From CAWINY01 sp963837635 (lineage in GTDB: Bacteria; Acidobacteriota; Terriglobia; Terriglobales; Acidobacteriaceae): a stretch of DNA of 64,000 nt. The stretch is taken from assembly GCA_963837635.1 (NCBI GenBank), contig CAWINY010000007.1:1302001-1366000 (forward strand), given 5' to 3'. Below the pieces are notes generated by a model. It was not told the DNA's origin, did no database searches, and saw nothing but the letters and a program-made list of their open reading frames with translations. The position numbers and the translations under genes are program-made. Each line of letters begins with the position of its first letter. The stretch's first letter is position 1. Of this stretch, positions 45,826 to 54,235 are shown piece after piece.

Positions 45826-46077
45826 ATGAAGCATCAACTCTCCCGCATGGCAACGTCCCTTCCTGTTCGCTGGGGCTTGGTCACCCGCGTGATCCTCGCG
45901 GTTCTTGCTGCAATCGTCATTGCCCTTGTCATCTTGTACGTCGTGGCGTTCACCATCCCGGAACAGGCACATGCGAACCTCATCCAGAAATTCGATGACC
46001 TTGAGATCCAGAACCTTGCAGCCCAGATGCTCCGCATAGAAACCAATCTCCATATTTCTTCCTCAACCCATGCGTAA
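45826..46077 (+). CDS. small membrane protein upstream of the pilin-lectin gene
   Basis: 83 aa with one strong membrane helix (about residues 20-43: VILAVLAAIVIALVILYVV) and a short extracytoplasmic or periplasmic helix. Its last 8 bases overlap the start of the pilin-lectin gene, so the two are translationally coupled. It could be a minor pilin-like or assembly partner; there is no prepilin cleavage motif. Confidence 0.55.
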   Translation: MKHQLSRMATSLPVRWGLVTRVILAVLAAIVIALVILYVVAFTIPEQAHANLIQKFDDLEIQNLAAQMLRIETNLHISSSTHA

Positions 46078-47509
46078 AGCGTTCACCCTCATCGAGCTTC
46101 TTATCGTTATCGCGATCATCGCGGTCCTGTCCATTGTCGTGATTCTCGCTTTGAACCCCGCCGCGCTCCTCCAGCAGTCACGGGATTCAAGCCGCCTCTC
46201 CGACCTCAGTACGTTGAATAGTGCGGTGAATACATATGCCACGGATCAGGCGGGAGCTTCAAGTTTCTCTCTCGGCTCATCCTCCGTCACGTATCTCTCC
46301 ATCCCTGACCCTACGGCTACCACGACCGCGGGTACCAACTGTTCCGGTCTTGGAGGTAACTTTGCGACGGGAACCACCTTTTTTCACTGTCCCGCGAGTT
46401 CCACCTACAAGAAGACTGATGGTACCGGATGGATCCCCATCAACTTCACACAGATGTCGACGGGAGCCCCTCTCGGAAACCTCCCTGTGGATCCCGCGAA
46501 TTCCACCTCTTCCAACCTCTATTACTCCTACCAGACGAACGGCACCACGTACCGCATCGTCGCAATGCCTGAATCGCAGAAATACCTTGCTTTAGCGGGG
46601 ACAACCCCCCCTATGTTCACGGCAGGATCGAATCCGACGCTTGATGGCGGGAACTGGGTGCCCGTCCCCGGCAACCCCACCTTCGGCACCAACAATTTCT
46701 ACGTGATGAAGTATGATGCCGCCTGCGCGAGCATCAGCACGGGGGTGGCGCAGACGACGCCCACCGACGGCAATGGGTACAAAGACAATAGTGCTCTCGC
46801 GACAAACTGCACCGCGGTGAACGGCCTCGCTCCTGCCGCCCTCCCGAACGCTATCCCCATCGTCGACGTTTCCCAAACGAGTTCCGCTTCCTACTGTGCC
46901 TCAATCGGCGCCCATCTCATTACGAACAATGAATGGCAGACGATCGCCTGGAACGCGGAAAGCCAGGGTTCAAATTGGAACGGAGGAGTCGTAGGTACGA
47001 GCTATCTCTACTCAGGCCATAACGACGGTGTTCCCGCCCAGGCATCCGTCGCCTCGCCAAGTGATTCCCAAAACTGCGTCGGCACCGACGGTCCTGTCTC
47101 CTGTGGCGGTACGGGAGCGACCTCCACCCAGATCCGCACCCTCACTTTATCGAATGGATCAGTTATCTGGGATATGGCGGGCAATATCTGGCAATGGACG
47201 AATGATACGATTACGGGCACGAACCAACCGCATGGCACTGCCACTGGATGGAACTGGTACCAATTCAACGACGCGGGCATGACCTACAACGGTATGACCC
47301 AGTCGACGGTAGCTGCATCAACCCCTTCGTGGAATTCCGCACAAGGAGTCGGTGAACTCTTTTCAGAGAACCAAGCAGATGCCACTACCTTTGGCTTCCG
47401 CCGCGGCGGCGGTTGGGGCATTGGCGGCCTTGATGGGGTGGAGTCACTCGGCTTAACCTTTACGCCCGGCACGACGGGCACCAACATTAGTTTGCGCTGC
47501 GCCCGGTAG
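46070..47509 (+). CDS. type IV pilin-like protein with C-type-lectin (FGE-like) domain; candidate DGR variable protein
   Basis: 479 aa. Class III-type prepilin start RKAFTLIELLIVIAIIAVLS with the conserved E5 after the cleavage site (Ala instead of Gly at -1). Residues about 190-479 form a formylglycine-generating-enzyme/C-type-lectin fold: NEWQTIAWNAE, VIWDMAGNIWQWT, FRRGGGWGIGG and the last residues ISLRCAR. The final 39 residues match the shape of variable regions of diversity-generating retroelements in Patescibacteria (RGG-W-x-x-G...P...T-x-I-x-x-R-C-A). The VR DNA is almost devoid of A at the expected positions, as adenine mutagenesis would leave it. It would be a surface-displayed ligand binder on a pilus-like filament. 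Confidence 0.75.
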   Translation: MRKAFTLIELLIVIAIIAVLSIVVILALNPAALLQQSRDSSRLSDLSTLNSAVNTYATDQAGASSFSLGSSSVTYLSIPDPTATTTAGTNCSGLGGNFATGTTFFHCPASSTYKKTDGTGWIPINFTQMSTGAPLGNLPVDPANSTSSNLYYSYQTNGTTYRIVAMPESQKYLALAGTTPPMFTAGSNPTLDGGNWVPVPGNPTFGTNNFYVMKYDAACASISTGVAQTTPTDGNGYKDNSALATNCTAVNGLAPAALPNAIPIVDVSQTSSASYCASIGAHLITNNEWQTIAWNAESQGSNWNGGVVGTSYLYSGHNDGVPAQASVASPSDSQNCVGTDGPVSCGGTGATSTQIRTLTLSNGSVIWDMAGNIWQWTNDTITGTNQPHGTATGWNWYQFNDAGMTYNGMTQSTVAASTPSWNSAQGVGELFSENQADATTFGFRRGGGWGIGGLDGVESLGLTFTPGTTGTNISLRCAR

Positions 47510-47755
47510 TTGTCGCATAGCTTTGTACCTTGGTTTGACACGGCCATTGCAACTGCCATACTTAAAAAATACCGCATATCATGCGGACACCGGGCCGATT
47601 TCATCACTTATCTCACAACATGCATCAACCAATCTTTCCAGATATTGGCCGTGAAGCAAAAGCCCTTGTTGCGGGAGGCGCAGCAGAAATCGCGCGTCGC
47701 ATCCCGCCAAGCTGCGAAGAAACTCGCCTGGCTCAAAGAGCGGCACCAACTTTAA
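47510..47755 (+). CDS. hypothetical small protein, start uncertain
   Basis: An open frame directly after the pilin-lectin stop ends 4 bases before the next gene. The C-terminal half (LLREAQQKSRVASRQAAKKLAWLKERHQL, in part) looks like a basic helix; the first 25 codons overlap a hairpin and are AT-rich, so the true start may lie later, such as a TTG near 47645. It could be a short accessory protein or a gene remnant at the edge of the Patescibacteria-like segment. Confidence 0.35.
   Translation: MSHSFVPWFDTAIATAILKKYRISCGHRADFITYLTTCINQSFQILAVKQKPLLREAQQKSRVASRQAAKKLAWLKERHQL
47572..47586. repeat. hairpin downstream of the candidate variable region
   Basis: CCGCAT-ATC-ATGCGG, a perfect 6-bp stem with a 3-nt loop, 63 bases after the stop codon. 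In some DGR systems a hairpin just downstream of the variable region helps retrohoming; here the link is only suggestive. Confidence 0.45.
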
Positions 47756-47759
47756 GGCT

Positions 47760-48308
47760 ATGTCATCCATCCGCGCGCGCCGGGTACTGGCGCTCAACGT
47801 TCGCAGCCAGAGTTTTGCCTTTGCGGTTTTTGAAGGTCCGGAGCTGTTGCTCGATTTCGGCACGAAAAGTTTTCGTGGGGGAGTGAATGCCGTGTGCGTT
47901 CCAGCCGGAAAGAAGCTGGCGGCACTGCTTGCCGACTACCGTCCAGATGTGATTCTCGTCAAATATTCGCTTCGTGCCCGCGCGAAAAAGCCGGTCGTGC
48001 GCGCCGTGAAGAATCTGTTGGGTCGGAGTCACATCGCCGTCCGCGTTGTCGAACCTCGTTCGCTGCGTCGGTTCTTCGCGCACTCCCACGCGGCGCACAA
48101 CAAGTACGCCGTCGCCGCGGTCATCGCCAGCCGTTTTCCCGAGATTGCCTGGAAGTTGCCCGAGATTGCCGGGAATCTGCCGCCTATGCGCAAGCCGGAA
48201 AATGAAGAAGACTACCGCGTACTCCTCTTCGATGCCATCGCCATCGCCCTGGCGTACTTCGAAATGCGGCAGCCCCGTTCGCAAAGCGAACCGGCGAACC
48301 CCGCCTGA
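47760..48308 (+). CDS. RuvC-fold protein with altered first catalytic residue
   Basis: 182 aa. RRVLALNVRSQSFAFAVFEG is the first strand pair of a RuvC/YqgF-type RNase H fold, but the catalytic Asp of the family's LxLD block is Asn here (ALN). TKY/HNKYAVAAVIASRFPEIAW and the C-terminal LLFDAIAIALAYFEM match the last helices, with a conserved Asp. It may be a DNA-junction binding protein that has lost nuclease activity, or the family may use other residues. It starts 4 bases after the preceding frame. Confidence 0.6.
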   Translation: MSSIRARRVLALNVRSQSFAFAVFEGPELLLDFGTKSFRGGVNAVCVPAGKKLAALLADYRPDVILVKYSLRARAKKPVVRAVKNLLGRSHIAVRVVEPRSLRRFFAHSHAAHNKYAVAAVIASRFPEIAWKLPEIAGNLPPMRKPENEEDYRVLLFDAIAIALAYFEMRQPRSQSEPANPA

Positions 48309-48309
48309 G

Positions 48310-48353
48310 AAGCCCTTCCGGCAGTCCTAGCACGGAGCCTGCCGGAAGGGCTT
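48310..48353. terminator. perfect 15-bp inverted repeat
   Basis: AAGCCCTTCCGGCAG at 48310-48324 and its reverse complement at 48339-48353, with a 14-nt loop. No T-run follows, so it may be a rho-dependent or attenuating structure in the leader of the DUF932 gene rather than a simple terminator. Confidence 0.45.
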
Positions 48354-48387
48354 GTCCCTTCGCACAGCACATTGAAAGGAAAATACC

Positions 48388-49092
48388 ATGGGAACATCCC
48401 AGCTTCTCGCCCAGCGCGGCAGTCACAAACTGAGCCGCGAAGAATTACGAGCCATTCCTACACCACCTGCGAGCCTGACCCATCAACCGCTCGCGCACCA
48501 TGCAACGGTCGAGGCATTGATTGAAACGTTGGGCTTCCGCCAGATCGCCGTCATGAAGGATGAGTACGCGGTGTCCCCGGACGGAATGCGGATGTTCGGC
48601 GTCTTGGACCTTGAAACCACCTTCGACGGCTGCCGATTTTCGATCGGCCTCCGCAACGCCAATGACAAGTCCATGCGCCTCGCCTTGACCGTGGGCTACC
48701 GCGTCCTCGTCTGCGACAACATGGCCTTCTACGGCGATTTCACGCCGGTGTTGGCCAAGCACACGAAGCACTTTAGCCTGGTCGATGCGCTGGCCGTCGG
48801 TGTTGACCGCATGCAACGCAACTTCGAACCCATGCGGCGTCAGATCGAGGATGAACATGCCAAGCTTTTGATCTACCGGGCGTTTGTGGAAGGCGAACTC
48901 GAAGCGCCCAAGCATCTGGCCCGTCGGGTGCATGATCTCTATTTCGAGCCGCCAGTGCCGGAATTCGCCCCGCGCACGATGTGGAGTCTGGAGAACGCCT
49001 TCACGTCGGCGTTCAAGGAGCTTGAGCCGATCCCGCAATTCAAGGCGGCGGCCAAGCTCGGGGCGTTCCTGATGGATGTTCAGAAGAATTGA
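48388..49092 (+). CDS. DUF932-family phage/plasmid-type protein
   Basis: 234 aa. The blocks DEYAVSPDGMRMFGVLDLE, FSIGLRNANDKSMRLALTVGYRV and VLVCDNMAFYGDF are typical of DUF932 (phage/plasmid-like TIGR03299 relatives), with the usual CDN(M/L) motif. These proteins are common on plasmids and integrated elements; the function is not settled. GAAAGGAAAAT precedes the ATG. A clear terminator follows the gene. Confidence 0.75.
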   Translation: MGTSQLLAQRGSHKLSREELRAIPTPPASLTHQPLAHHATVEALIETLGFRQIAVMKDEYAVSPDGMRMFGVLDLETTFDGCRFSIGLRNANDKSMRLALTVGYRVLVCDNMAFYGDFTPVLAKHTKHFSLVDALAVGVDRMQRNFEPMRRQIEDEHAKLLIYRAFVEGELEAPKHLARRVHDLYFEPPVPEFAPRTMWSLENAFTSAFKELEPIPQFKAAAKLGAFLMDVQKN

Positions 49093-49137
49093 AGGACGGA
49101 GCGAGCGAGCCAAACGGCCTGCCTGCTCATTTTCGTC

Positions 49138-49171
49138 CAAAGCGGCGTTGACTTTCGCGCGCCGCTTTTTT
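49138..49171 (+). terminator. rho-independent terminator
   Basis: AAAGCGGCG at about 49139-49147 pairs with CGCCGCTTT at 49160-49168, followed by T residues to 49171. Confidence 0.85.
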
Positions 49172-49255
49172 CTGCCGACTCGGTAATTGCGTTGCTGGAT
49201 AGCGTGGCTTTCGCGGGCAAGTTGAAATAAAATATTTTGCCTTCCGAGGTTGCCG

Positions 49256-50497
49256 ATGATAAGCGGAGCAGCAGCGCAAGGATCCGAAGTGACTTTTTGC
49301 GAACTCTCCGAGCGACTGGCGCGGCTCGAACAGTTACGTTCCGACCCCAAAAGTTACTGGGCTGAGGCCAAGGACGTTGCGGAGGCAATTCGTTCCGCAT
49401 CCTTGCTGCCACATGACCGCCGTCGGCTATGGGGACGCTTCCATGCGCTGCGCGAGGAGATGCAGCGTGGGCGCGAGGAATGGAAGGCGCGCCAGGAAGA
49501 GAACGCGAAGACCCTCGCTGATGCGATCGCGAACCTGCACAGGGAATCGCATACAGATCTCTTGGGCGACGGGCATCCAACGGACGACTACCGCGGGCTG
49601 GCGGAGCAGGTGAGCGAGCTTTTCAAGACGCTGAAGCCGGTCGCAGTGCCTGACCGTGCTCGCTTGTGGAGCGAGTTCAATAAAATTCGCGATGCGGTAC
49701 GCTGCAATCGCGAGCGCTTCGCCAACCATTCTGCGCAAAAGCGCGATCTCGTACTCACCATGATTCGCGAGGCGGGCATGGCCGCTAAATGCGCGGAAGA
49801 CCGCAACGAGTTGATAGAAGCCGATCGAATGCTCGGCGAAATCCAAGAATGGATGAAGGATGGGTGGAACGCGGCGACCGGTACGGATCAATTTTTTAAC
49901 TCGATTGCTGGTGACGAGGGTCGCCTGCTGTCCAAGGATCGCGCTGCGTGTTGGGCTACCTACAAAGAAGCGCGAGAATGCCTGAAGAACCGCCGTTTGG
50001 CACTGCAAGAGGCCGGCTTCGGCGAGGCAAAGGAGTTGGCCGGAAAGGTGTGGGAGGAAGTTCGCGCCAGTAACCCATTCGACGCGATAAAGGCATTTAA
50101 GGGCGCGCAACAAGCAGCGTGGAAGTTGTACATGGGAAAAGAGCACCGCGAGCGCATTCTTGGGCATTTCAACGAAATCTTTGCGGCGATTCAGGATCGC
50201 TTTGCGGAATACAACGCGGAGCGTGAACGGAAGAAACGTGAATGGGTCGAGCGGCAGGAATCCGGTAAAGCCCGGCTTGAAGGGGCTCTCCAGTCGAAGC
50301 GCGATTATCGCTCGCGCGTCGAAGGGCAAATTGACGACCTGCAAGAGAAGTTGAACGGCGCTCGCACCGAGGAATTTGCCGACCTTGTTCGTGGCTGGAT
50401 CGAGGAACGATACGAAAAGATCCGAACGGTAACACAGGAAATTGAGGAGCTGGAACGGATAGTTGAGGACATCGAAGAGCGGCTCCGGGGCGCCTGA
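49256..50497 (+). CDS. coiled-coil protein with DUF349-like helical repeats
   Basis: 413 aa, almost all helical and charged. Repeats such as HDRRRLWGRFHALREEMQRG, DRARLWSEFNKIRDAVRCNRERF (in part RLWSEFNKIRD) and KDRAACWATYKEARECLKNRR fit the DUF349 pattern of a three-helix repeat. The last 130 residues are a long coiled coil (EGQIDDLQEKLNGA, IEELERIVEDIEERL). I chose ATG 49256 because GAGG lies 6 bases before it; a TTG at 49250 is possible. No enzymatic motif; perhaps a structural or DNA-bridging protein. Confidence 0.7.
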   Translation: MISGAAAQGSEVTFCELSERLARLEQLRSDPKSYWAEAKDVAEAIRSASLLPHDRRRLWGRFHALREEMQRGREEWKARQEENAKTLADAIANLHRESHTDLLGDGHPTDDYRGLAEQVSELFKTLKPVAVPDRARLWSEFNKIRDAVRCNRERFANHSAQKRDLVLTMIREAGMAAKCAEDRNELIEADRMLGEIQEWMKDGWNAATGTDQFFNSIAGDEGRLLSKDRAACWATYKEARECLKNRRLALQEAGFGEAKELAGKVWEEVRASNPFDAIKAFKGAQQAAWKLYMGKEHRERILGHFNEIFAAIQDRFAEYNAERERKKREWVERQESGKARLEGALQSKRDYRSRVEGQIDDLQEKLNGARTEEFADLVRGWIEERYEKIRTVTQEIEELERIVEDIEERLRGA

Positions 50498-50711
50498 GCA
50501 TGGCCTGCCCCGAGAAGGGATTCTGGCCGCCCACCCGGCGGGGCGGGTAATGCGGCCTGGGGCAGATGTCCCGTTGGGGGAAGTGAAAAGGTTTACGCTT
50601 GTGGGACGCGCATTAAGGAAATCTCAGGATCTTCTTGACAATACACCACCTTAGAGGAAAACTCAGGGTTCAGCTCAGAACCCAAAGCCCATGTAATTAC
50701 TGGAGCGGCAT
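50498..50711. other. 214-base intergenic region
   Basis: No gene is recognised. It marks a clear fall in GC content from the coiled-coil gene to the methyltransferase gene. GGAGCGG at 50701-50707 is the ribosome binding site for the TTG start at 50712. Confidence 0.4.
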
Positions 50712-52859
50712 TTGATAAGCCCGTTCAATAAAGAACTTCTCGAAGTACTTGAATTAGTTTCCGCTCCAACAGCTGCCTTGGATAATGCTGACGACAAGGA
50801 GCGCAAGGCCGGCCCGAGATTCCCCGGCGATAGATTTTTCACGGAATGGTTTAGAAATAGGGGGCAGATATATTTCTTTCTTTTCAAGAAAAATCATAGA
50901 GTCACAAATATTCAGGTAGCCGAGCTGATTTCCCTCCTCCGTTCATACAGGACTGATAGTGATAGCGAACTTATGTTTTTGTCGGTGGACGGCTTCAAGC
51001 GAATTCTCGCGCACGTGGCCGAAAGCTTTCGAGACAACTCCCGCGGCGGTCGCAGTAAGTACGAGCTGATAGCTGAAAAGTACTCGGCACTGATTGGCAA
51101 CACTGCTGCGATTGATGTGATGTTTGGATCGTGCCTTGTATATCTTCCGCCGGCCGTCGGTATTGACCTAAAGGCAATTTGCTCTCGTTCCGGATATATA
51201 CATTCTTGCGGAAGGAATGTCTACGTACGTAACCTATACAAAGCAAACAAGGACGAGATGTTTGAAAAGATCGACGAATATCTTGATCGCTATACCCACA
51301 AGCGGCTGTTATTTCGGCCTTTTTCGCATGAAGATTTTACAGAGTTTGACAGGATCCAAAAGGATGATCTTAAATCCGGCCTCGATGACGTGAAAATCTC
51401 GGTGCAGAAGTACTTTCTCCGGGAACATCGCCTTGCGTCAATTATCGAGGACATGAGATCGCGGTTCAAAGACAGGCTTGTCATTCCGCATCCCGGTGAC
51501 TACCACCATGATGAAGCGCTAATAACAGCTGAAAGAACGAAAAGTGATTTCGATTCCACTCGAAGCTTGTTCTTGGTGATGGACCACTCCATGGGGGGCG
51601 AAGGTCGCATACGAGGCAATCGGCACTTTATTATTTGTTATGACCAGGAATACATCAATGAGAATCCGTTTCATTTGTTCGACGAAAACAAACCAGCATG
51701 GTTTGACCATACGACCTTGCCCCATACACTTGCTGGGGCAATGATTAACATCACACGCCCATATTGGCCGCAAAAGTCTGGGCCAGTCTTGATATGCGAC
51801 TGCTTCGTGGGAAGTGGAACGACTCTGTTAGAGGCAGCCAAGTACGATAATACCCTTTGTTGTGGGCTTGATTATGAACCGATCAGTCCATTTCTCGTCG
51901 AAGACAACATTCGTTTCTTCTCGGAGTCAGCCAGCGAACTGGTTGCTCATCATGAGGCATTGTCAAAAGTTGCTGAGCATTTAGAAGAGGCAGATCACTC
52001 ACGGGCCGCTAAGCATTCATGGGAGCAGTCGTTGGAAGGTAAAGCATTAATTTTGGCCGAACAACTCTTGAATCAATGGAAAGAACGAATGGGCCAGTCG
52101 CCGGAATCGTCGCAGGAGCTTGTGCAATTATTGCAACATGCGGGTCCGCTAGCGCGATTGCTTTTTTATACGAGACTTAAGGTCGCCAGAAGATACGAAG
52201 CAGCAATACTGACTGGTTCTGTTAGCGAGGAGGATGCGCTGCAGAAAGAACTTGTCGGACTTGGGTCCGACCTGAAGCAATTGATTGACCTTCGTGGACG
52301 GGGCGAAAGCGGCGCGGAAGACGGTCACCGGGTGACTTATCAAGGAAGTTATTCGTCGGGCCTTTCAATCAATAGGCACTATATAGGAGCGCTTTCGAAG
52401 TCCCTGCCCGGCCGAATTGCTGTTGGGGATTGCCGCGAGTGGGAGCCACAGGGACTATTCGACGTAATCGTGACCGACCCTCCTTACGGCTTCAACACAA
52501 ATGAGGACAGACAACTCCTGGCGGATGTTTATTCATCTTTCCTTCGGAAGGCAATTGATCACCTTGAGGAAGGTGGCCAATTAGTTCTCGCATTACCGGA
52601 TTGGTCGCATACTGGCCGACAACTTCCTGCGTTTGCATTAAAAGACTTCGTTGCTCATCAGGTATTGGTCGTTGCCGAGGAACTGAAACGCGAGGTCATT
52701 CACTCAGGTGTGCAGATTCCCAAGACGGTTGGAGTTCCACCCTATTACTGGGAGTCAGAAAAGGCACTTAGACGAGCGATTTTGCATTTTCGATTTCGGA
52801 AGTACCGCGGTTACCGCCGTCATGTGTCTGCGGTAGGAGCAGGTTGCAAAGCAATCTAA
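50712..52859 (+). CDS. DNA methyltransferase-like protein (amino-methyltransferase, large insert)
   Basis: 715 aa. SAM-binding motif I CDCFVGSGTTLLEA lies at residue 362 and the catalytic motif IV TDPPYGF at 588-594, with about 220 residues between, an order (I, insert, IV) seen in alpha-type amino-methyltransferases. DPPY implies N6-adenine or N4-cytosine methylation; an RNA-modifying UPF0020-type role cannot be excluded. The N-terminal 350 residues have no recognised domain. Start is TTG with GGAG upstream. The gene is visibly AT-richer than its neighbours, pointing to recent transfer. No restriction endonuclease is seen next to it. Confidence 0.7.
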   Translation: MISPFNKELLEVLELVSAPTAALDNADDKERKAGPRFPGDRFFTEWFRNRGQIYFFLFKKNHRVTNIQVAELISLLRSYRTDSDSELMFLSVDGFKRILAHVAESFRDNSRGGRSKYELIAEKYSALIGNTAAIDVMFGSCLVYLPPAVGIDLKAICSRSGYIHSCGRNVYVRNLYKANKDEMFEKIDEYLDRYTHKRLLFRPFSHEDFTEFDRIQKDDLKSGLDDVKISVQKYFLREHRLASIIEDMRSRFKDRLVIPHPGDYHHDEALITAERTKSDFDSTRSLFLVMDHSMGGEGRIRGNRHFIICYDQEYINENPFHLFDENKPAWFDHTTLPHTLAGAMINITRPYWPQKSGPVLICDCFVGSGTTLLEAAKYDNTLCCGLDYEPISPFLVEDNIRFFSESASELVAHHEALSKVAEHLEEADHSRAAKHSWEQSLEGKALILAEQLLNQWKERMGQSPESSQELVQLLQHAGPLARLLFYTRLKVARRYEAAILTGSVSEEDALQKELVGLGSDLKQLIDLRGRGESGAEDGHRVTYQGSYSSGLSINRHYIGALSKSLPGRIAVGDCREWEPQGLFDVIVTDPPYGFNTNEDRQLLADVYSSFLRKAIDHLEEGGQLVLALPDWSHTGRQLPAFALKDFVAHQVLVVAEELKREVIHSGVQIPKTVGVPPYYWESEKALRRAILHFRFRKYRGYRRHVSAVGAGCKAI

Positions 52860-52892
52860 GCAGAGCTAAGCTAATAATAGTTGGAGGTTTAC

Positions 52893-53099
52893 ATGGCACG
52901 TGCCAGCGTTAAGGGTGATTCCCAGGTCGCAAATATTGTTGAACAATGGAACAAGCTCAACGATGTCGAGCGGATAAAACTAATCCCCGCATTTCTGCAC
53001 AGCATTGTAGGCTGGCGCACTTGGTCTGTATCTGATACAGCGAGATTGGACTGGCTGGAAAGTCAATTTCGAAAGGCTGAAGTACCTTTTCGGAAGTGA
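52893..53099 (+). CDS. small protein downstream of the methyltransferase
   Basis: 68 aa; ATG 52893 is preceded by TTGGAGG, which decides it over the in-frame ATG at 52881. VEQWNKLNDVERIKLIPAFLHSIVGWRTWSV (in part IVEQWNKLNDVERIKLIP) is helical; no family recognised. Separated by 33 bases from the methyltransferase and followed by a strong terminator, so both are probably one transcript. Confidence 0.6.
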   Translation: MARASVKGDSQVANIVEQWNKLNDVERIKLIPAFLHSIVGWRTWSVSDTARLDWLESQFRKAEVPFRK

Positions 53100-53140
53100 C
53101 GATTTCAACAGATGCCAACGTTGTGTCTCTCTTTTTCTTT

Positions 53141-53167
53141 CACGCCCAAGGGCGTGATTTTTTTGAG
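53141..53167 (+). terminator. rho-independent terminator
   Basis: CACGCCC-AA-GGGCGTG at 53141-53156 followed by A and a T-rich run to about 53164. It ends the methyltransferase operon. Confidence 0.85.
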
Positions 53168-53482
53168 GTTAATCGTAAACGTCAGATCTATGCAAATTAC
53201 TAGGCCCGTGCCCGCTCTATGGCCATGCCTGACATTCTTGCTGCCCGCCCCCAGGGGCGCGTAGCCCGGCGAACCTCAGGTCGCCGCAACGCCATTGACG
53301 TTGTTGCCGTCGCCCTTCTCTTCTTGCGGTTCTCTCCGGACCGTCAACCATTTCCTTCAGGAATCCGCCGAATCCCTGCGTGCGTTTCTCCGCGTCCACG
53401 TTCAGTTCCGTTGCAATCTTGGCTCGCCATCGTTTTGGGCTGATTTGGTTTTCGGACCGTGCACCCGGCGGGTGGGCGATAA
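53168..53482 (-). other. 315-base region with a weak open stretch on the minus strand
   Basis: The minus strand reads protein-like sequence in one frame (RWRAKIATELNVDAEKRTQ, then FGGFLKEMVDG) between about 53470 and 53320, ending at a stop near 53217, but without a good start codon. It may be a gene remnant downstream of the zinc-ribbon gene. Confidence 0.3.
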
Positions 53483-53680
53483 CTATTCTTCCGTGCGCTT
53501 CATCAAATCGAATTGTTTCTGCATCCTGGACCGAATGATCGGGTCTTTTCGCTGACGGTACTCGGCGTGGCTGATTTTGCGTTCATACTTGCAGTATCTG
53601 CATCGCAAGAAATAGAAAAAATCCCCAGTGCTCGGCTGCAGACCGCGTTTACTGCATTGCGGACATTGTTCCAGCGGCAT
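53483..53680 (-). CDS. small zinc-ribbon protein
   Basis: 65 aa from ATG 53680 (MPLEQCPQCSKRGLQ). CPQC and CRYC form a four-Cys ribbon; a basic tail with RKDPIIRSRMQKQFDLMKR follows. A longer frame to 53758 exists but the ribbon begins right after the shorter start, which has GGGGG upstream. Probably nucleic-acid binding; family not recognised. Confidence 0.6.
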   Translation of the reverse strand: MPLEQCPQCSKRGLQPSTGDFFYFLRCRYCKYERKISHAEYRQRKDPIIRSRMQKQFDLMKRTEE

Positions 53681-54235
53681 TGTGTCGCCCCCAAATAATT
53701 TTCCGGAAAGGGGAGGCCGTTGGTTCCGCCGCCGTTCTCCCGGCGACGGGCACGGCACCGGATGCGATTTTCGCCTCCCCTTTGTTGTCCCCCTGCGAAG
53801 CAGCGGACGAGCTGTTATGAATCGCGTTCACGGTGGTTACCGGTTGTTCTCAGCGGGTACTCCCAAAAGAAGCGTTGCCGGCTCTGTGTGCGTCGGCGGC
53901 GTTGGATCTGTCCCATTTGTGCCCCACCGTGGGATACCCGTCGCTAGAAGGGGAACGGTGCGGCAATCAGTCCTCGTTCGCAATCGCTAGAAAACAAAAG
54001 GGAAAGCAGAGCCGTTTGCACTAATTTTCTACGAAACTTTTCGGTATGTTCGGAAAGCGGGACGCTATACCGAAAAAACAAATGGCCCGTTACAAAGGAA
54101 ATGCGGCGCTATTATACCGGTACCCCTGCCCGAAAGGGTAGGGGTTTCAGGGCTAGTCACGCCTAGCGAGGACTGGTTCTGATTCTTCGGTTTCTCCCCG
54201 ATAAGGGGAGGGGAATCCATTTCGGAGATTCCGAC
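53681..54235. other. 555-base region with two inverted repeats, upstream of the excisionase-like gene
   Basis: No gene is recognised. TTTTCGGTAT at 54038-54047 and ATACCGAAAA at 54067-54076 form a 10-bp inverted repeat. ACCCCTGCCC-GAAA-GGGTAGGGGT at about 54110-54134 is a 10-bp hairpin with a GAAA tetraloop. These could be binding sites or a structured RNA near the element's right end. CGGAG before 54236 is the ribosome binding site. Confidence 0.45.

Noticed and set aside
47510..50497. DGR reverse transcriptase or template repeat downstream of the pilin-lectin gene
   Set aside because: No frame shows RT motifs (such as YxDD) and no near copy of the variable region was seen by eye on either strand.
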